DNA of 12,291 bases, taken from the NCBI GenBank assembly GCA_033763355.1, contig JANRKT010000107.1, forward strand, positions 1-12,291. The letters are read 5' to 3'. The position numbers and the translations under genes were made by a program. Below the pieces are notes generated by a model. It did not search any database. It saw only the letters and a program-made list of their open reading frames with translations, and was not told the origin of the DNA. Origin of the DNA: JANRKT01 sp033763355. GTDB taxonomy: Bacteria > Bacteroidota > Bacteroidia > Chitinophagales > Chitinophagaceae. Position 1 is the stretch's first letter, and every line of letters begins with the position of its first letter. Below are positions 1-7,010 of this stretch, piece after piece.

Positions 1-1059
1 GTAGTTCCGGTAGTTGTCAATTTGTACTGTACGGTTGTTATAATCAAGTGTGGCAGCATTGATGCTGTCTTTTGTTGTGATGGACTGCAAAAAGCCCACG
101 CTGCTCCTGTTACCTATGGTAGCAAAAAGCTTTGTATTCCACCTTGTGGTTTCATTAAACTTGTAGTTGGCAATCAAAGCTGGCGTGGTCCATGTAATAT
201 CAAACCAGTTCCTGCTCCGGAAACTTTGCTGTGCGTTGTTTTGCACCTGTGTATCGGTCAATCCGCCCGGCTGCTGGCTTCGGATATGCGAATGTGTGTT
301 TTCGGCAGTCAATGAAAATTTTTCAGTAATGCGGTAAGTAAATGTGCCATAACCGGCATTGGTGAAATAGCGGCTGTTCTGCCTCCATCCATCGCCGTTG
401 CGGTGATCGAAGAATGTGTAGTAATGAAACTTTTTTGTTTCGCCTCCAATGGCATTGTAGCTATTGAACAGACCGTTGCTGCCAACGGTTTGCTGCGTTT
501 CAAATTCAAATGGCTTATTGATGTCGCTGCCATTACGCAAAATATAATTCACCAGGCCGCCAAACTGCGGGCCATATTGTAATGAGCCCTGTCCTCTTAC
601 AATTTCAATTCTTTGCACAGCCTGCAATTGCGGGTTGTAATAGGCTTCAGGATAACCGAAAGGATCTGCGGCAATATCATATCCGTTCTGGCGAACATTA
701 AACTCCCAACTCCGGTTAGGGCTCAGGCCCCTTGCTGCAATGCCAATCTGTATTCCGCTGGGGTCGCTCTCCCAGATATGGATGCCGGGTACTTTCGCCA
801 ACACCTGCCGCATATTATTGGTAACTACATTTCCCGGGACGTTATCAAGAACAATCAATGCATTTTTTTTGCCTGCATAAATGGAAGTGCCTACAATTTC
901 AGGTAACTGGTGTATATCGCTTTTGCTGTTTTGCCCTACAACCGTAATAACGGGTAAATAACGGTGGGGAACTGTATCTTTTTGTAAATAAGGATCCTGG
1001 GCTTGTGCCGTAAACGCATAAAATAACATGCCCGCAAAGGCCATCCGTGTTTTCATCAT
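1..1059 (-). CDS. TonB-dependent receptor, FecA-like (partial, N-terminal 353 codons)
   Basis: This is an outer-membrane receptor for energised uptake of a ferric chelate or similar ligand; the C-terminal barrel lies beyond the left edge. The frame is open from ATG 1059 (or the adjacent ATG at 1056) to position 1 with no stop. Residues 1-20 form a signal peptide ending AQA before QDP. ITVVGQ near residue 38 is a possible TonB box. The plug domain runs from about residue 60 to 175 with the hallmarks IGIAARGLSPNRS (105-117) and RIEIVRGQGSLQYGP (150-164). Further on, SRNWFDITW and a DNYRNY tail at the edge resemble the early barrel of ferric-dicitrate receptors. No carboxypeptidase-like N-terminal extension is present, so it is not a SusC-type polysaccharide receptor. 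The AraC gene directly upstream on the same strand is the obvious regulator. The ligand cannot be read from the sequence; ferric citrate or a siderophore is inferred from the family. Confidence 0.9.
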   Translation of the reverse strand, partial: MMKTRMAFAGMLFYAFTAQAQDPYLQKDTVPHRYLPVITVVGQNSKSDIHQLPEIVGTSIYAGKKNALIVLDNVPGNVVTNNMRQVLAKVPGIHIWESDPSGIQIGIAARGLSPNRSWEFNVRQNGYDIAADPFGYPEAYYNPQLQAVQRIEIVRGQGSLQYGPQFGGLVNYILRNGSDINKPFEFETQQTVGSNGLFNSYNAIGGETKKFHYYTFFDHRNGDGWRQNSRYFTNAGYGTFTYRITEKFSLTAENTHSHIRSQQPGGLTDTQVQNNAQQSFRSRNWFDITWTTPALIANYKFNETTRWNTKLFATIGNRSSVGFLQSITTKDSINAATLDYNNRTVQIDNYRNY

Positions 1060-1084
1060 AATCAGGTGGTTTATATTCAGGCTG

Positions 1085-1092
1085 CAAAAATG
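1085..1092 (-). promoter_or_regulatory. Possible -7 element of the receptor gene
   Basis: The minus strand reads CATTTTTG, 7 of 8 matches to the Bacteroidota -7 consensus TAnnTTTG, placed 26 nt before the receptor ATG. No TTG sits 19-21 bp upstream. That position instead falls at the edge of the 21-bp repeat array, as expected for a promoter that needs an activator. Single-element matches of this kind also arise by chance. Confidence 0.35.
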
Positions 1093-1113
1093 CGCCGGCT
1101 ATATTACCCTCTG

Positions 1114-1176
1114 TTACGCAATGCGAAAAAAGGGTTACGTAAAAGGGAAAACGATTTACGAAAAGGGGAAACTGAC
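1114..1176. promoter_or_regulatory. Three 21-bp-periodic direct repeats, candidate AraC-type operator
   Basis: On the plus strand TTACG occurs at 1114, 1135 and 1156, exactly 21 bp apart. The three 21-bp units share TTACGnAAnnnGnAAA, with every named base identical in all three. AraC-family proteins bind direct half-sites spaced by about two helical turns; the araI1-I2 sites of E. coli are the classic 21-bp case. The array lies between the regulator gene and the receptor gene, and its last unit reaches the -33 region of the putative receptor promoter. It is therefore the best candidate binding site for the regulator encoded at 1199-2137. Binding is inferred, not shown. Confidence 0.6.
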
Positions 1177-1198
1177 AGTGAAATGACAAAATAAAAAA

Positions 1199-2137
1199 TC
1201 AATGCAACAGCAGTTCGCAGGGTTTTAAACCAGTGTGCCTCTTGAATGCTGTGGAGAAATGTGAGATGGAAGAATAACCCAGCATGGCCGATACTTCGGT
1301 AACGCTTAGTCCTTTTTCGTATAAAAGGTAGCGTGCATGCTCCATGCGCTGGCTCTGGTAAAAATCAAATATGGTGGTGCCGAACATTTCTTTGAAACCT
1401 TTCTTAAGGTAACATTCGTTAATGGCTACTTTGCGGCTCAGCTCTTTTATGGTAATGGGTTCGCCGATATGTTGTATAAGGACTTCCCTTGCTTTGGTTA
1501 TTTTTTCCCTGTCGGCTTCGTTGGCAAGGAATTTACAGGTAAATACTTCTTCCTCCTTTTCGCCCAACATACATTCCATGCTGTATAAAAGAAGTATCTG
1601 GGTTTGCGCATTAACAAAAATATTTTCGAGGCTGTCGTTGTAATTGTTGTTCAGCAGGGCTTCGAGGGTCAATCTGATTTTGCCGCACAGGGGAAGGATT
1701 TTGGAAAAAGAAGACTGGTGTTTAAAGTTGAGCACTTCATCGGTAATGCTGCCCTGTTTCTTGCCTTTTACAAACTGCGATAAATGTGATGGTGTGAACA
1801 TAAAGTTCAGCACATCAACTGTAGCAACTTTTTCTTCGCAATTTTTGCTCAGGCCTGCTTTGCAGTTGTCACATTCTGTCTCCTTCATCCTGCAATAAAC
1901 ATTTCCGGCCAGGCAAAATTTTAATTCAAGGCGGTTCTGGTCAGGGTCATTTTGTTTGTAATGGTACACCAGCATTCCGGCATCTTCAATATTCCATTGG
2001 AGATTTCTCCTGTACCGTTTTATCTGGTATTGCCATGTTCCGGGTATCTGCTTCTCTTTTTCATACAGCAAAACCAGTTCTTCCACCGGAACGGGGTATT
2101 TGTATGCAATGGTCATTATATCTGGCGGCTGAATCAT
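1199..2137 (-). CDS. AraC-family transcriptional regulator, PchR-like
   Basis: A 312-aa regulator. The C-terminal 87 residues (from about 226) are a typical AraC DNA-binding domain with two helix-turn-helix units. The first is around TIKELSRKVAINECYLKKGF (229-248); the second, around SVTEVSAMLGYSSISHFSTA (278-297), is followed by FKRHTGLKP. The N-terminal part is a ligand-sensing region not closely recognisable, with a cysteine cluster at C75, C82, C89, C92 and C100. Pairing with a FecA-like receptor 139 bp downstream on the same strand matches the PchR/FptA arrangement, in which the regulator senses an imported ferric siderophore and activates its receptor. The start at 2137 is uncertain: a perfect -7 element at 2145-2152 puts transcription start within a few bases of 2137, so the ATG at 2116 (residue 8) gives a more normal leader. 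Confidence 0.88.
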   Translation of the reverse strand: MIQPPDIMTIAYKYPVPVEELVLLYEKEKQIPGTWQYQIKRYRRNLQWNIEDAGMLVYHYKQNDPDQNRLELKFCLAGNVYCRMKETECDNCKAGLSKNCEEKVATVDVLNFMFTPSHLSQFVKGKKQGSITDEVLNFKHQSSFSKILPLCGKIRLTLEALLNNNYNDSLENIFVNAQTQILLLYSMECMLGEKEEEVFTCKFLANEADREKITKAREVLIQHIGEPITIKELSRKVAINECYLKKGFKEMFGTTIFDFYQSQRMEHARYLLYEKGLSVTEVSAMLGYSSISHFSTAFKRHTGLKPCELLLH

Positions 2138-2144
2138 AAAAAAG

Positions 2145-2152
2145 CAAATTTA
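2145..2152 (-). promoter_or_regulatory. -7 element upstream of the AraC gene
   Basis: The minus strand reads TAAATTTG, a perfect TAnnTTTG. The expected -33 position, with a 20-bp spacer, holds TTC within GTTTTTCG rather than TTG. Transcription would begin close to 2139, which favours translation from ATG 2116 or a leaderless start at 2137. Confidence 0.5.
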
Positions 2153-2195
2153 CAATCATTTGGCTAAGCAGCGAAAAACAGCTTTAATCCGTCAT

Positions 2196-2209
2196 AAATA
2201 CCGGTATTT
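2196..2209. promoter_or_regulatory. 14-bp perfect palindrome in a divergent intergenic region
   Basis: AAATACCGGTATTT is self-complementary over all 14 bp. It lies between the divergent AraC gene and the MORN gene, immediately upstream of a -7-like TACTTTTA (2213-2220) for the MORN gene. The placement fits a dimeric repressor operator. Which protein would bind it is unknown. Confidence 0.4.
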
Positions 2210-2212
2210 CCC

Positions 2213-2220
2213 TACTTTTA
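2213..2220 (+). promoter_or_regulatory. Possible -7 element of the MORN gene
   Basis: TACTTTTA matches TAnnTTTG at 7 of 8 positions and lies 19 nt before ATG 2240. No TTG is found at the -33 spacing; the palindrome at 2196-2209 occupies the spacer. Confidence 0.35.
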
Positions 2221-2239
2221 ACCGCCTAAATCAACTGAT

Positions 2240-2938
2240 ATGAGATTGCTCACAACCCTTTTTTTCAGCTTTTCTTTTTTCCTGGCAAAGTCCCAGGATT
2301 GTAAAGTGGAAGTTCCCGCACTGCAGGGCAAATATGAAGGTGACTGCAAAAAAAACCTGGCTGATGGCGCCGGCAAAGCCACAGGCGAAGATACCTATGA
2401 AGGTGGTTTTAAAACGGGCCTTCCGCATGGCAAAGGCATATACAAATGGAAGAACGGAAGTTGGTTTGACGGCTATTTTAAAAATGGGGCAAAAGAAGGT
2501 GAAGGCATTATGCATTATGTAAGCCCCACCAACAGCGACAGTGTCATCAAGGGTTTCTGGAAAAATGATTTGTATGCAGGCGAATATGAAAAACCTTACA
2601 AGGTACATATGAAAACGTATATGGTTGCCTCTGTAAGTGTTAAACAGGAAAAAAGCAGGAGGGCCAATGAAGTAATTATTAACCTTGAAAGTGTATCAGG
2701 CGGTTCCGTGGATATTCACGGGCCAATACCCAAAAAAGCAATTTCATTTATTGATATTAAAAGGGGCAATTACATGATGCGCAGCGATGTGGACAACATG
2801 CAGAAACGAAATACCTATTACCTGCGGGATGTGCAGTATCCCTTCAGGGCCATCTTTAGAATTGACCAGGACGATGATGTGGAAGTGGAATTATTTGAGC
2901 CCGGCACATGGGTTGTGGAAATAAAAATGAGGCAATAA
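2240..2938 (+). CDS. Secreted MORN-repeat protein
   Basis: A 232-aa protein with a signal peptide (hydrophobic residues 3-16, likely cleavage near SQ/DC at 19-21). Three to four MORN repeats follow at about residues 29-115. Typical signatures are YEGDCKKNLADGAGK (32-46), YEGGFKTGLPHGKGIYKWKNG (53-73) and FDGYFKNGAKEGEGI (76-90). A fourth, degenerate repeat (KGFWKNDLYAGEYE) leads into a C-terminal domain of about 115 residues that I do not recognise; it is rich in beta-type sequence and ends in an acidic patch (DQDDDVEVE). MORN repeats form beta-hairpin surfaces for lipid or protein contacts. A role in the periplasm or on the cell surface is inferred from the signal peptide; the specific function is unknown. 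The gene stands alone, divergent from the AraC gene and closed by its own terminator. Confidence 0.85.
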   Translation: MRLLTTLFFSFSFFLAKSQDCKVEVPALQGKYEGDCKKNLADGAGKATGEDTYEGGFKTGLPHGKGIYKWKNGSWFDGYFKNGAKEGEGIMHYVSPTNSDSVIKGFWKNDLYAGEYEKPYKVHMKTYMVASVSVKQEKSRRANEVIINLESVSGGSVDIHGPIPKKAISFIDIKRGNYMMRSDVDNMQKRNTYYLRDVQYPFRAIFRIDQDDDVEVELFEPGTWVVEIKMRQ

Positions 2939-2968
2939 TTTCCCTCCGGGGATTTAAAAAAAAATATT

Positions 2969-2997
2969 AAAAGCCCGATTTTTTTTACCGGGCTTTT
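2969..2997 (+). terminator. Intrinsic terminator after the MORN gene
   Basis: AAAAGCCCG (2969-2977) pairs with CGGGCTTTT (2989-2997) in a 9-bp perfect stem with an 11-nt T-rich loop, 31 nt after the stop. The A/T flanks could make it work in both directions, but only the plus-strand gene is nearby. Confidence 0.8.
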
Positions 2998-3078
2998 CCA
3001 TTAAAAAAATACTATGGGCGAAGGCGCTTTTTTACCTCTTTCCGGCCTGAAAATTGTTTCTTAAAAGCAGTTTTAAAA

Positions 3079-3109
3079 TTGCCCGTGAAGGCCAATTTGC
3101 CTACTTTTG
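3079..3109 (+). promoter_or_regulatory. gyrB promoter
   Basis: TTG (3079-3081), a 20-bp spacer and TACTTTTG (3102-3109) form a full match to the Bacteroidota sigma-ABfr promoter pattern (-33 TTG, -7 TAnnTTTG). Transcription would start near 3115, giving a leader of about 40 nt before ATG 3156. Confidence 0.75.
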
Positions 3110-3155
3110 CACCCTTAGATTTTACATCCGCAAATAAGAGATTTTGAACGATCGT

Positions 3156-5135
3156 ATGGCTACAGAAACCCCCGTTATTTCCAATACCCCCTCTAATGGT
3201 TATGGCGCAGAAAGTATCCAGGTCCTTGAAGGACTTGAAGCGGTACGCAAGCGCCCCGCCATGTACATCGGTGATACCGGTGAAAAAGGCCTTCACCACC
3301 TCGTTTACGAAGTGGTTGATAACTCAATTGACGAAGCATTAGCCGGGTATTGTAAAAACATCAGCGTTATCATTCAAGAAGACAATTCTGTTTCTGTACA
3401 GGATGATGGCCGCGGTATCCCCACAGGTATGCATTCCAAAGAAAAACGCAGTGCGCTGGAAGTGGTAATGACCGTTCTTCATGCAGGGGGTAAATTTGAT
3501 AAAAACACCTATAAAGTTTCAGGTGGCTTGCATGGCGTGGGTGTAAGCTGCGTAAATGCACTAAGTGAGAAACTGCATGTGGTGGTGCACCGCGATGGAA
3601 AAGTTTTTGAACAGGAGTATAAAATCGGTGTTCCACAATATGCCGTTCGTGAAATTGGCAATAGCGATAAAACAGGAACATTTGTTCAGTTCTGGCCCGA
3701 TACCAGCATCTTTACCATTACCACTTATAAGAAAGATACACTTGAAGCAAGACTGCGTGAACTCTCGTTTCTCAACAAAGGGGTACGTATTGTACTGAAC
3801 GACATGAGGGAAAAAAATGATGACGGCAGCACCTATTCCAAAACTTTTTACAGCGAAGGCGGTATAGCGGAGTTTGTAGAAGTACAGGATAAAACTGCAG
3901 GCAGGAACCCTTTAATACCCAAAGTGCTTTTTGTAGAAGGCCATGATGCCATAACCAATATTGCCGTTGAAGTGGCGCTTAGCTACAATGACAGTTACAG
4001 CGAACACATCTATTCTTACGTCAATAACATCAATACCATTGAAGGCGGTACGCATGTGGCCGGTTTCCGCAGGGCGCTCACAAGGGTATTTAAAAGTTAT
4101 GGCGATAAACAGGGCATGTTTGAAAAAGCAAAAGTAGAGATTGAAGGCGATGACTTTCGTGAAGGGTTAAGCGCTGTTATTTCAGTAAAAGTTCCCGAGC
4201 CGCAGTTTGAAGGGCAAACCAAAACAAAGCTGGGCAACAACGATGTGAGCGGGATTGTGGAAAGCACGGTGAGCAAAACAGTAGAAGCTTATCTTGAAGA
4301 GAACCCTAAAGACGCAAAGAACATCATTAATAAAGTTATCCTTGCAGCGCAGGCAAGGGCTGCGGCACGCAAGGCACGTGAACTCGTGCAGAGAAAAAGT
4401 GTGTTAAGCGGTGGTGGTTTGCCAGGAAAATTATCTGACTGTTCCGAAAGAAATCCTGAAAAATGTGAATTGTTTTTGGTTGAGGGTGATTCTGCAGGCG
4501 GTACCGCCAAACAGGGCAGGGACAGAAATTACCAGGCCATTCTTCCTTTGCGTGGCAAAATATTGAATGTGGAGAAAGCAATGGAGCATAAGATTTACGA
4601 CAATGAAGAGATACGCAACATGTTTACGGCATTGGGTGTAAAGATGGGAACTCCAGAAGACCCCAAGGCGCTTGACCTTTCAAAGCTGCGTTACCACAAA
4701 TTAATCATCATGACAGATGCTGATGTGGACGGAAGCCACATTGCAACATTGATCCTGACATTTATTTTCCGCTATATGAAGGAACTGGTTGAGCAGGGAT
4801 ACGTTTACATTGCGCAGCCGCCGCTTTACCTGGTTAAGAAAGGAAAAGAACAGGCTTATGCGTGGAACGAAGAACAACGAAGGGCATTGGTTGAAAAAAT
4901 TGGCGCAGGAAAAGAAGAGAGCGTAAACGTGCAGCGCTATAAAGGTTTGGGGGAAATGAATGCTGAACAATTATGGGAAACAACAATGAACCCCGATACA
5001 CGCACATTAAAACTGGTAACCATTGAAAGCGCTGCTGAAGCCGACAGGGTGTTCAGCATGCTTATGGGTGACGAAGTAGCGCCACGCAGGGAGTTTATTG
5101 AAAGCCACGCCAAATACGCAACACTGGATGTGTAA
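3156..5135 (+). CDS. gyrB: DNA gyrase subunit B
   Basis: The ATPase subunit of DNA gyrase, which with GyrA introduces negative supercoils. Numbering from ATG 3156 (659 aa), the GHKL ATPase shows EVVDNSIDEA (52-61), DDGRGIP (83-89) and GGLHGVG (123-129). QTKTKLGN near 354-361 carries the catalytic lysine loop. The TOPRIM domain has EGDSAGG (443-449) and the metal triad DADVD (521-525). RYKGLGEM (594-601) and the C-terminal PRREFIE are typical of GyrB. PLRGKILNVEKA and the AKQGRDR context favour GyrB over ParE. The protein lacks the long proteobacterial insertion, as in other Bacteroidota. An in-frame TTG at 3144 would add four residues; ATG 3156 is preferred. The gene has its own promoter and no operon partner is evident. 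Confidence 0.97.
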   Translation: MATETPVISNTPSNGYGAESIQVLEGLEAVRKRPAMYIGDTGEKGLHHLVYEVVDNSIDEALAGYCKNISVIIQEDNSVSVQDDGRGIPTGMHSKEKRSALEVVMTVLHAGGKFDKNTYKVSGGLHGVGVSCVNALSEKLHVVVHRDGKVFEQEYKIGVPQYAVREIGNSDKTGTFVQFWPDTSIFTITTYKKDTLEARLRELSFLNKGVRIVLNDMREKNDDGSTYSKTFYSEGGIAEFVEVQDKTAGRNPLIPKVLFVEGHDAITNIAVEVALSYNDSYSEHIYSYVNNINTIEGGTHVAGFRRALTRVFKSYGDKQGMFEKAKVEIEGDDFREGLSAVISVKVPEPQFEGQTKTKLGNNDVSGIVESTVSKTVEAYLEENPKDAKNIINKVILAAQARAAARKARELVQRKSVLSGGGLPGKLSDCSERNPEKCELFLVEGDSAGGTAKQGRDRNYQAILPLRGKILNVEKAMEHKIYDNEEIRNMFTALGVKMGTPEDPKALDLSKLRYHKLIIMTDADVDGSHIATLILTFIFRYMKELVEQGYVYIAQPPLYLVKKGKEQAYAWNEEQRRALVEKIGAGKEESVNVQRYKGLGEMNAEQLWETTMNPDTRTLKLVTIESAAEADRVFSMLMGDEVAPRREFIESHAKYATLDV

Positions 5136-5173
5136 AACTGGTGCAGATTGATTGCCGCTATTGAACAGCTTCT

Positions 5174-5205
5174 TTCCTGTTTTTATTAGCTTTAATAAAC
5201 AGGAA
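5174..5205 (+). other. Stem-loop downstream of gyrB
   Basis: TTCCTGTTT/ATTA (5174-5188) pairs with TAATAAACAGGAA (5193-5205), a 13-bp stem with a TT bulge and a GCTT loop, 38 nt after the gyrB stop. No T tract follows, so it is either a weak terminator or a 3'-end stabilising hairpin. Its apex contains TAGCTTTA (5187-5194), a 7/8 -7 match that could instead serve the small gene at 5255. Confidence 0.5.
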
Positions 5206-5254
5206 CAAAAAAGGTTAAAATATAATAATATTATTCACTTAAAATTGAAATGAC

Positions 5255-5458
5255 ATGTCAGGTGTACAACTTACCGCTTACAATGTAAAAACCAAAGAAA
5301 AAAATGTTCCCATACTGGATGCAGTAATTACAAGAACTGCAAAGGGCGGCTATATGGCGCAGGGAAATGACGGGAAAGGCAACAAGCTTACTGCATTGCT
5401 GAGCGAAGCCAAAGCGCTGGCCGCAATTGAGGCCGGTGTTGCTAAAAAAGGCTGGTAA
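5255..5458 (+). CDS. Small conserved-looking protein of 67 aa, function unknown
   Basis: Starts at ATG 5255; an earlier ATG at 5250 runs quickly into a stop. The sequence begins MSGVQLTAYNVKTKEKNVPI, continues as a soluble domain with no signal peptide or membrane segment, and ends KKGW. The central GGYMAQGNDGKGNK is glycine-rich and the following stretch is alanine-rich and helical (LLSEAKALAAIEAG). It is a stand-alone gene between gyrB and its own strong terminator, which supports real expression. I recall similar short hypothetical proteins in Chitinophagaceae but cannot name a family. The codon pattern resembles that of neighbouring genes. Confidence 0.7.
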   Translation: MSGVQLTAYNVKTKEKNVPILDAVITRTAKGGYMAQGNDGKGNKLTALLSEAKALAAIEAGVAKKGW

Positions 5459-5482
5459 ACAAAATTCGTTCTAAGAAAATAT

Positions 5483-5529
5483 AAGCCATCGCCTGGTTTT
5501 GAACAGAACAGGGATGGCTTGTTTTTTTG
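5483..5529 (+). terminator. Intrinsic terminator after the 67-aa gene
   Basis: AAGCCATC (5483-5490) pairs with GATGGCTT (5513-5520), extended by CCTG (5492-5495) with CAGG (5509-5512) across a one-base bulge. It is followed by GTTTTTTTG. It lies 24 nt after the stop. Confidence 0.85.
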
Positions 5530-5556
5530 TCCATCCATTAATAATTCAGCATTCAG

Positions 5557-6258
5557 ATGAAAAAATCAGTATTAGCCGTTATTGCCGCTTTCAGTTTTAT
5601 CCTTGCGGGCTGCTTTGATATTACCGAAGAAGTTTTTCTGGAAAAAAATGGTTCAGGCAGCTATGTTTCCACCATCGACATGAGCCAGATGAAAGAAACA
5701 CTTGACATGCTGAAAACTTTTGCACCCGACAGTACAAAGGGTAAAGATTTAAACCTCAACATTGCTGATTCTCTTCAAAAATCATGGAAAGACCTCGAAA
5801 CAGTTTCCGGTATTACAGATATTAAAAAGGAAAAGAAAAGCGATTTTATTTATGTCATTTCATTTCGTTTTGCCAACATAAAAGCACTGAATGCTGCACT
5901 GGCGAAAAGGAAAAAACCGGAGGAACAGCAAAACATACAGGAAGTATATTCATTTGCCCAGGGAAGTTTTACCTGCAATGATACTTCCATGTCGGGCCTT
6001 GGCGATATTTTTAAAGGGCTTAACCAGGGCGCAGCAGAAAGCGATTCTGCGAAAATGGCCATTGAAATGATAAAAGGTTTTATGGGCGACATGAAATATA
6101 CCAGCGTCATCCACTTTCCCGGAAAGGTGAGTTCTTTCAGCAATAAAAATGCAACACTTTCAGAAGACGGCAAAACGCTTACCACCACCATTAAATTTAT
6201 GGATGAAGGGCAGCTTGACAAAACATTAAGGAATGACGTGAAGTTTGAGAATAAGTAG
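5557..6258 (+). CDS. Lipoprotein of unknown function
   Basis: A 233-aa protein. The N-terminus is a lipoprotein signal: two lysines, a hydrophobic stretch and lipobox L16-A17-G18-C19. The residues after the cysteine (FDITEE) do not match the usual Bacteroidota surface-export signal, so a periplasm-facing anchor is likely. The mature part opens with a beta-type segment (EEVFLEKNGSGSYVSTIDM) that recurs in small lipoproteins with a LppM-like fold, then a helical region (to about 85) and further mixed alpha/beta sequence with FIYVISFRFANIKALN. It ends in a second beta segment (TLTTTIKFMDEG). I do not recognise a named family with confidence. It follows the terminator at 5483-5529, so it is probably transcribed alone, but no clear promoter is visible in the 27 bp between them. 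Confidence 0.8.
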   Translation: MKKSVLAVIAAFSFILAGCFDITEEVFLEKNGSGSYVSTIDMSQMKETLDMLKTFAPDSTKGKDLNLNIADSLQKSWKDLETVSGITDIKKEKKSDFIYVISFRFANIKALNAALAKRKKPEEQQNIQEVYSFAQGSFTCNDTSMSGLGDIFKGLNQGAAESDSAKMAIEMIKGFMGDMKYTSVIHFPGKVSSFSNKNATLSEDGKTLTTTIKFMDEGQLDKTLRNDVKFENK

Positions 6259-6266
6259 AAAATCGG

Positions 6267-6297
6267 TTTGCCACAGATTACACAAATTAACACAAAT
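6267..6297 (+). repeat. Dispersed repeat, copy A
   Basis: A 31-nt unit starting TTTGCCACAGATTACAC. It matches the reverse complement of copy B (7011-7041) at 29 of 31 positions. A weakly similar reverse-oriented stretch, sharing GCTAATC, follows at about 6319-6344 and may be a decayed second arm. Confidence 0.75.
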
Positions 6298-6350
6298 CAG
6301 TTTCAGCAAGCCTGCACAAATATTCGCTAATCTTATGATGACTGAGTTTT

Positions 6351-6970
6351 ATGAAAAAGATATTTTATTGGTTAGCTTTTTTTCTATGGATTAGCAGTCT
6401 GACTAAATCACAGGATTTAAGCAATTCTGATTATGAGATTTATTCAATATTGATAAGCTGGGAAATACATGATACAACAAAATCAATAACTATTCTTAAG
6501 AAATTAATAGAAATTGATGACTATTCGCCTGTTGTTCATGCAATAAAATCTAATAACGAACAGGAGCAACAGGTGACAATCTATTCATGGACTGAAGACC
6601 AAAATGGAAATAGACCTGCAGTTATTGACGATGCAACAAAGAAGCTCATTTTAGATTATAGTGAATTTGGTAAATCAAAATACCAGTTACAGAACAAATT
6701 CAAACTTAAAGCAGAAACTTATCTTGTAAAAAATTCCCAATCAGACCTAAGTCGGCTTACAAAGGCTGGAAGCGGTTTTACAAAAAGAACCCGGGCTCAG
6801 GCGGGATTTTTGGATTTTCCCAAATCCAATATTCAACTGATAATAATCATGCAGTTTTCTATTACTGGCATAGAAGACATGGTCTTGCTGGACATGGTGC
6901 GCTTGCAATAATGGAAAAGATTAAGGACTCATGGAAGTTGAAGTATAAAATATATCTCTGGTGGAATTGA
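6351..6970 (+). pseudogene. Secreted protein of unknown function, frameshifted near its C-terminus
   Basis: Starts at ATG 6351 with a signal peptide (MKKIFYWLAFFLWISSLTKS). The uninterrupted frame runs to the stop at 6911 (186 aa), but after FLDFP its tail turns into an unlikely sequence. The frame offset by -1 reads SQIQYSTDNNHAVFYYW and ends LKYKIYLWWN with a stop at 6968-6970; this is far more protein-like and continues naturally from GFLDF. Restoring one T to the run at 6815-6818 gives a single product of about 206 aa. No canonical -1 slippery heptamer is visible at the junction. The gene is visibly AT-richer than its neighbours and lies between inverted copies of a dispersed repeat. It is either a recent pseudogene or carries a homopolymer sequencing error. 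Family and function are unknown. Confidence 0.7.
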
Positions 6971-7010
6971 GGTATAATTTGCTCTCGACATATGACTAAC
7001 TTGTATTAAA

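Noticed and set aside
22..906. Several plus- and minus-strand open frames of 70-100 codons within the receptor gene
   Set aside because: They overlap the continuous 353-codon receptor frame on minus, which has clear family motifs; the others have no recognisable protein character.
3144..3155. Upstream TTG start for gyrB
   Set aside because: It adds only MNDR with no better ribosome site; ATG 3156 is the simpler start.
5224..5235. AATAATATTATT palindrome upstream of the 67-aa gene
   Set aside because: A 12-bp pure A/T palindrome in AT-rich DNA is too likely by chance to call an operator.
5850..6293. 147-codon minus-strand frame
   Set aside because: Antisense to the lipoprotein gene, which has a lipobox and coherent sequence; the antisense product is a compositional shadow.
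6801..6830. Programmed -1 frameshifting in the 6351 gene
   Set aside because: No X-XXY-YYZ heptamer is in phase and no downstream pseudoknot is evident; a lost T is the simpler explanation, though not excluded.
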